DNA from: Jaapia argillacea MUCL 33604
Taxonomy: Eukaryota > Basidiomycota > Agaricomycetes > Jaapiales > Jaapiaceae
Assembly (NCBI GenBank): GCA_000697665.1
Contig: KL197794.1
Span: 1-46,637, forward strand
Length of the DNA stretch: 46,637 bases
Direction: 5' to 3'
Made by a program: the position numbers and the translations under genes. Shown piece by piece: positions 43,701 through 46,637 of this stretch (position 1 is its first letter; the number at the start of each line of letters is the position of its first letter). The notes under the pieces are model-generated. The model was not told the origin of the DNA and ran no database searches. It saw nothing but the letters and a program-made list of their open reading frames with translations.

Positions 43701-45236
43701 AAGGAAACATTGATATACGATAAAATCCAGGATATCTAACGATTTTCATTACACCAGGTTAGCATTGTATGCTGCAGAACGGAAATGGTACGCACCCCGA
43801 GAGAAAATCGCGTGTTCAGGTACGACGAGAACGCAGGATCTATAGAAGGCGCATGAGCACGTATCTCAGTCGACAAAATGAATCACTTACAGAATAAGGA
43901 AGATCAAAGCTGCTACCATGCTTGGAAACCGATCCAACTTCAATCCAAACATGGCGATGGTGGGGAGCCCGGAAGTGTAGCTATACACCGCCAAAAATCA
44001 ATATCCGGAGAGAAGGTAACCTGGACAGCGTACTAAAAGGTCCCGATGAAATCCTTCTTCCCGCAGGTAAACAATGAACGGTTGGGGTTGTAATAACCGC
44101 ACATGTATCTTGAAGAAAATGAAAGTTAAGGAATCTTCGAGGGTACGAGTCCGACTTGAAGACCTACAGGAATAGAATCTGGTATATGGCCCTTCAAGAA
44201 TGCAAAGAGAGATGTCGGTTAGTTTCAGTACCAGAAACGAGAAGGAGATCCCTTACCAACACCATGTGGAACAAACGAGGTAACACTGGTAGAATAATGG
44301 TCGATCTCTGGGAAAGTCATACATTACCAGGAAGGGTAATGGTAGTATTGTAATTGTCGTGATCTGCAGTGACTTTGTTAGATCCACGAAGAGAAGATTT
44401 CTGGGAGCAACTCACTGCGTAGTAAAATATGTCATCCATTAGTACTCTTGGTGGAGGGACGAACGCAACCCCAATGACCCATGTCAGGATGAAAAAGAAG
44501 GCAGACCAAAGCGCAAGTGACTGTCGGTCCAATGAGACCAAAATCCGAAACGAGATTGGATTCAACATACCTTCCTCATGAACCACAGTTCTTTACGATA
44601 ATGATTCTCAGATTTAGGATCCACAAACCGAACCCAAAAGAACTCCATAACAGAAGGCCATATCCGCCACCTCAAAACGATGAGGGGAGGACAAGAGGCC
44701 CAAAATCCTTCTGCGTGTGTTGCAAAGCTGTCGTGATCGGTATTGGTACCCGTGATTCCTCCAGGGTGGCTGGTTTTTTCTTCGTGTTCGGAGTGTGTCA
44801 CGGACGTCTTCATATCAGGATCAAGCCACGCCCGATCGACGACGACCTCATCAACCTCCTCCGCCTCCGCATCTTCAATGAACCTCCTCGGCCGAACGAC
44901 ACTACTATCCGTAGTACCGTTCTCTTCAATGTTCTCGGATGTCGAAGGGGCGGTACCAGTACCCATACGATGCCGAAAACGCGCCCAATGAACGGTAAAC
45001 CCGCCTTCGATCCGGGCTGACTTGTTCTTCTGTCTCCGTCGTTGGGGATTCGACATTGCGCTCTGTAGGACGGGCATGGGTAAACCCGCCGACTCGGCCC
45101 CGCCAATATCATCGAGAGGGATCTCCGTTTTGGATGCGGGAGCATCTTGAGACTCTCCCTCCTTGTTCAAGGCCTGTGAACTGGTACGATGAGACTCCGC
45201 ATGTCGTCCACGGAGAGCAGATGTCCAGAAAGGCAT
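40771..45236 (-). CDS. hybrid sensor histidine kinase with multi-pass membrane N terminus
   Basis: Predicted 1080 residues in 22 exons: 45236-44571, 44520-44416, 44372-44257, 44191-44168, 44108-44034, 43980-43891, 43839-43796, 43735-43674, 43612-43500, 43433-43393, 43334-43236, 43174-43153, 43096-43057, 43001-42894, 42831-42692, 42632-42334, 42277-42242, 42186-42070, 42009-41812, 41726-41034, 40980-40929, 40873-40771. A polar N terminus (1-220) precedes about six membrane segments (about 223-390, such as LWSAFFFILTWVIGVAFVP). The HisKA domain has phospho-acceptor H436 (YVFHEVRVPLN). The ATPase domain has an N box (ITNLASNACKF), G1 (VTDTGYGIP) and G2 (GKGTGLGLAL). A Pro/Ser-rich linker leads to a REC domain with acidic VVDDD (922-926), phospho-Asp D1001 (VVFLDNQMP) and VLTKP. 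No PAS, GAF or HAMP domain is seen. It should relay phosphate via His-Asp to an Ypd1-like protein; the signal is unknown. Confidence 0.92.
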
Positions 45237-46264
45237 ACAAGTCAACCCGGCAGAGAGAAAAACGGAATATGACCAAGTTCAGACACAAAGTACCGAGGAG
45301 GGAGAGACCACTTGAAAGGAGGCTGATGAGAGGCTAACCGCGCGAACGGGAAACGCTGGCCGCGGTATCCTTGCGTACTCCATGATCGTGGAATCAACAC
45401 ACTAGTTTATCCTCAAGTCTAGGCCCCTGGTGCCAAAAATGCACACAGTTCCTGGAAAAAGGAGCTGTGACAACAGTCATGACGACATGCAGCACACGGT
45501 TATAGGCTTCGCACCACTTTCGCGCCGGGTTTGTGAAGGTGAAGAGGAGGCGGGGATGAACCCGCTGGAACCATGCGTAGTGCTACTGTAGCAATATGCG
45601 AGGAGTAAATGGATCGATATCCTCGTTACGGATTCTACGCCTCGTTTTTTTTGCGTTGAGGGGAGAACAGTTGGTGATGAGAGGCTGTGCGAAGGAACCG
45701 TGCACCGACATCATAGTTCCCACGCACCGAGTCGATCTCCCTGATCCGGTCGAAAAGAAAATACCCCTCCACCCGCCCTCCAGTAACTTTCAGCCTTGTA
45801 ATCAACTTGTAACTCGTCTCCAGCTACTAACTTGCTGTTGCAAGGGAAGAAGCTCTCGACTTGCCATACGTGCATTTTCTTGCTCGATTTTTGGCTCTTT
45901 ATGGTCTTTGTTAGTAAACTTTTCCTCCCCTTGTGTCCATGTGGGTGTGTTACCGTCTTCCTTCGTGAGACCCCTGCGCCTACTTACCGTCCTCCTCTAT
46001 CGATCCTTGTTGTTCTGATGATTCGGTGAGCATTGCTCCACTCGCCTCGCCCTACCTCTTTTCTATGGTTGACCGTTGGATTGGTGCTATCGTTTCGCCC
46101 AGGCCAAACTGTAGAAATGACAAACATCATTTCCATTCAGTCTTTCATTTTATCGCTATTCTCACTTGACGCCGCAAGTATTTTCGCTCCGTGGCGCTAC
46201 GACCTTTCTTACTTTCTTAGTGGTCGCCAGGTTTCCTGGCAACAATGAACGTAAGTTGCCTACC
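45237..46264. other. 1.03-kb region with no recognised gene
   Basis: Upstream of the histidine kinase and inside the right inverted repeat. Plus-strand open frames (45596-46018, 46033-46248) have no recognisable domains. The left part must contain the kinase promoter. ATGAAC plus a GTAAGT donor near 46251 may begin a gene that leaves the window. Confidence 0.4.
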
Positions 46265-46637
46265 CACCTGGCCCTCCCACACTTTTACTTTGATAAGACT
46301 TGGTACACGATTGATCCAACAACCTTTGTTTGGCTCGCTATCTCATTTTGTCGACACCGGCGGGAAAACCAGCAACAACGAGCCATCTTTTGGCCATCAG
46401 TTCCAGCCAGAACATGTCAACCGGAAATCAACCGGGAAAGGTTATCCGGACGGTCGAGACCTGGGTGACGTGTTGGCACTTCCTGTGCAATCGGAGTTGT
46501 TATCTCTTCCTTATCACCCGCCATCACTCCCGCCTGTCGCGCCGCCAGCGGGCGCTGTTCATTCGACTCACTCACTTACTGCTGGTTTGCTGGCCTTATG
46601 CTCTCCCTCGGTAATTTCTCTTCCTGCCCAGTATGAA
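46265..46637 (-). repeat. right arm of terminal inverted repeat (373 bp)
   Basis: Inverted copy of 26-399, matching to the last base of the window. Just inside the repeat lies unique sequence that includes ATGAAC followed by a perfect fungal splice donor (GTAAGT, about 46251). This may be the first exon of a gene that continues into the repeat, but nothing downstream confirms it. Confidence 0.9.

Noticed and set aside
44517-45020. 167-codon plus-strand open frame
   Set aside because: Antisense to the first exon of the histidine kinase, whose minus-strand product matches the family and splices in phase.
26-46637. The whole window as one giant transposable element bounded by terminal repeats
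   Set aside because: No transposase, tyrosine recombinase or other mobility gene was found, and the interior includes conserved single-copy metabolic genes. The right repeat ends exactly at the window edge, as expected where an assembly stops on a dispersed repeat. Kept as a finding with the alternative stated.

Overview
This window is nuclear DNA from a filamentous fungus, most likely an Agaricomycete (Basidiomycota). The signs are very intron-rich genes with 45-70 nt introns, coiled-coil F-box proteins, a DUF7025-type AAA ATPase, a GH131 plant-cell-wall glucanase and a hybrid histidine kinase with a multi-pass membrane N terminus. I rebuilt 24 protein-coding loci by joining exons so that phase and family consensus agree; most of these genes cannot be seen as a single ORF. 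No rRNA, tRNA, CRISPR array, transposase or reverse transcriptase was seen.

Layout. 1-399: one arm of a 374-bp inverted repeat that recurs at the extreme right end. 853-4127: AAA ATPase with an N-terminal membrane anchor (22 exons). 4513-21544: a cluster of eight related F-box-like genes (called A to H here; A, C, D, E, G, H on plus, B and F on minus), all apparently with one intron of the same phase at an equivalent place and an almost invariant Gly-Cys-Trp-(Asp/Asn) motif near the C terminus. The cluster is interrupted by a membrane-anchored aldo-keto reductase, two tandem HIT-domain genes and an HD-domain hydrolase. 21657-23945: complete PRMT3-type arginine methyltransferase.

23220-33430: a three-unit segmental duplication. 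Each unit contains the 3' end of PRMT3 followed by a second type of F-box gene (coiled coil plus F-box; I, J, K here). Only the first PRMT3 is intact. The two downstream copies are pseudogenes sharing the same disabling change, which gives an order for the duplications. The third F-box copy has lost its start frame.

33501-45236: a minus-strand block of single-copy genes: a 2-oxoglutarate/Fe(II) oxygenase (with a 7-nt microexon), a 77-residue small protein, a secreted GH131 glucanase, glutathione synthetase (GSH2) and a 1080-residue hybrid histidine kinase. 45237-46637: no recognisable gene, ending in the second inverted-repeat arm.

How the parts relate. The F-box proteins are expected to be substrate receptors of SCF ubiquitin ligases; their local expansion, frame-broken members and strand flips look like birth-and-death evolution. 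The remaining genes are ordinary metabolic, signalling and secreted functions with no obvious shared pathway. Exon boundaries are by eye; most were checked by phase arithmetic, but single-base errors are possible.
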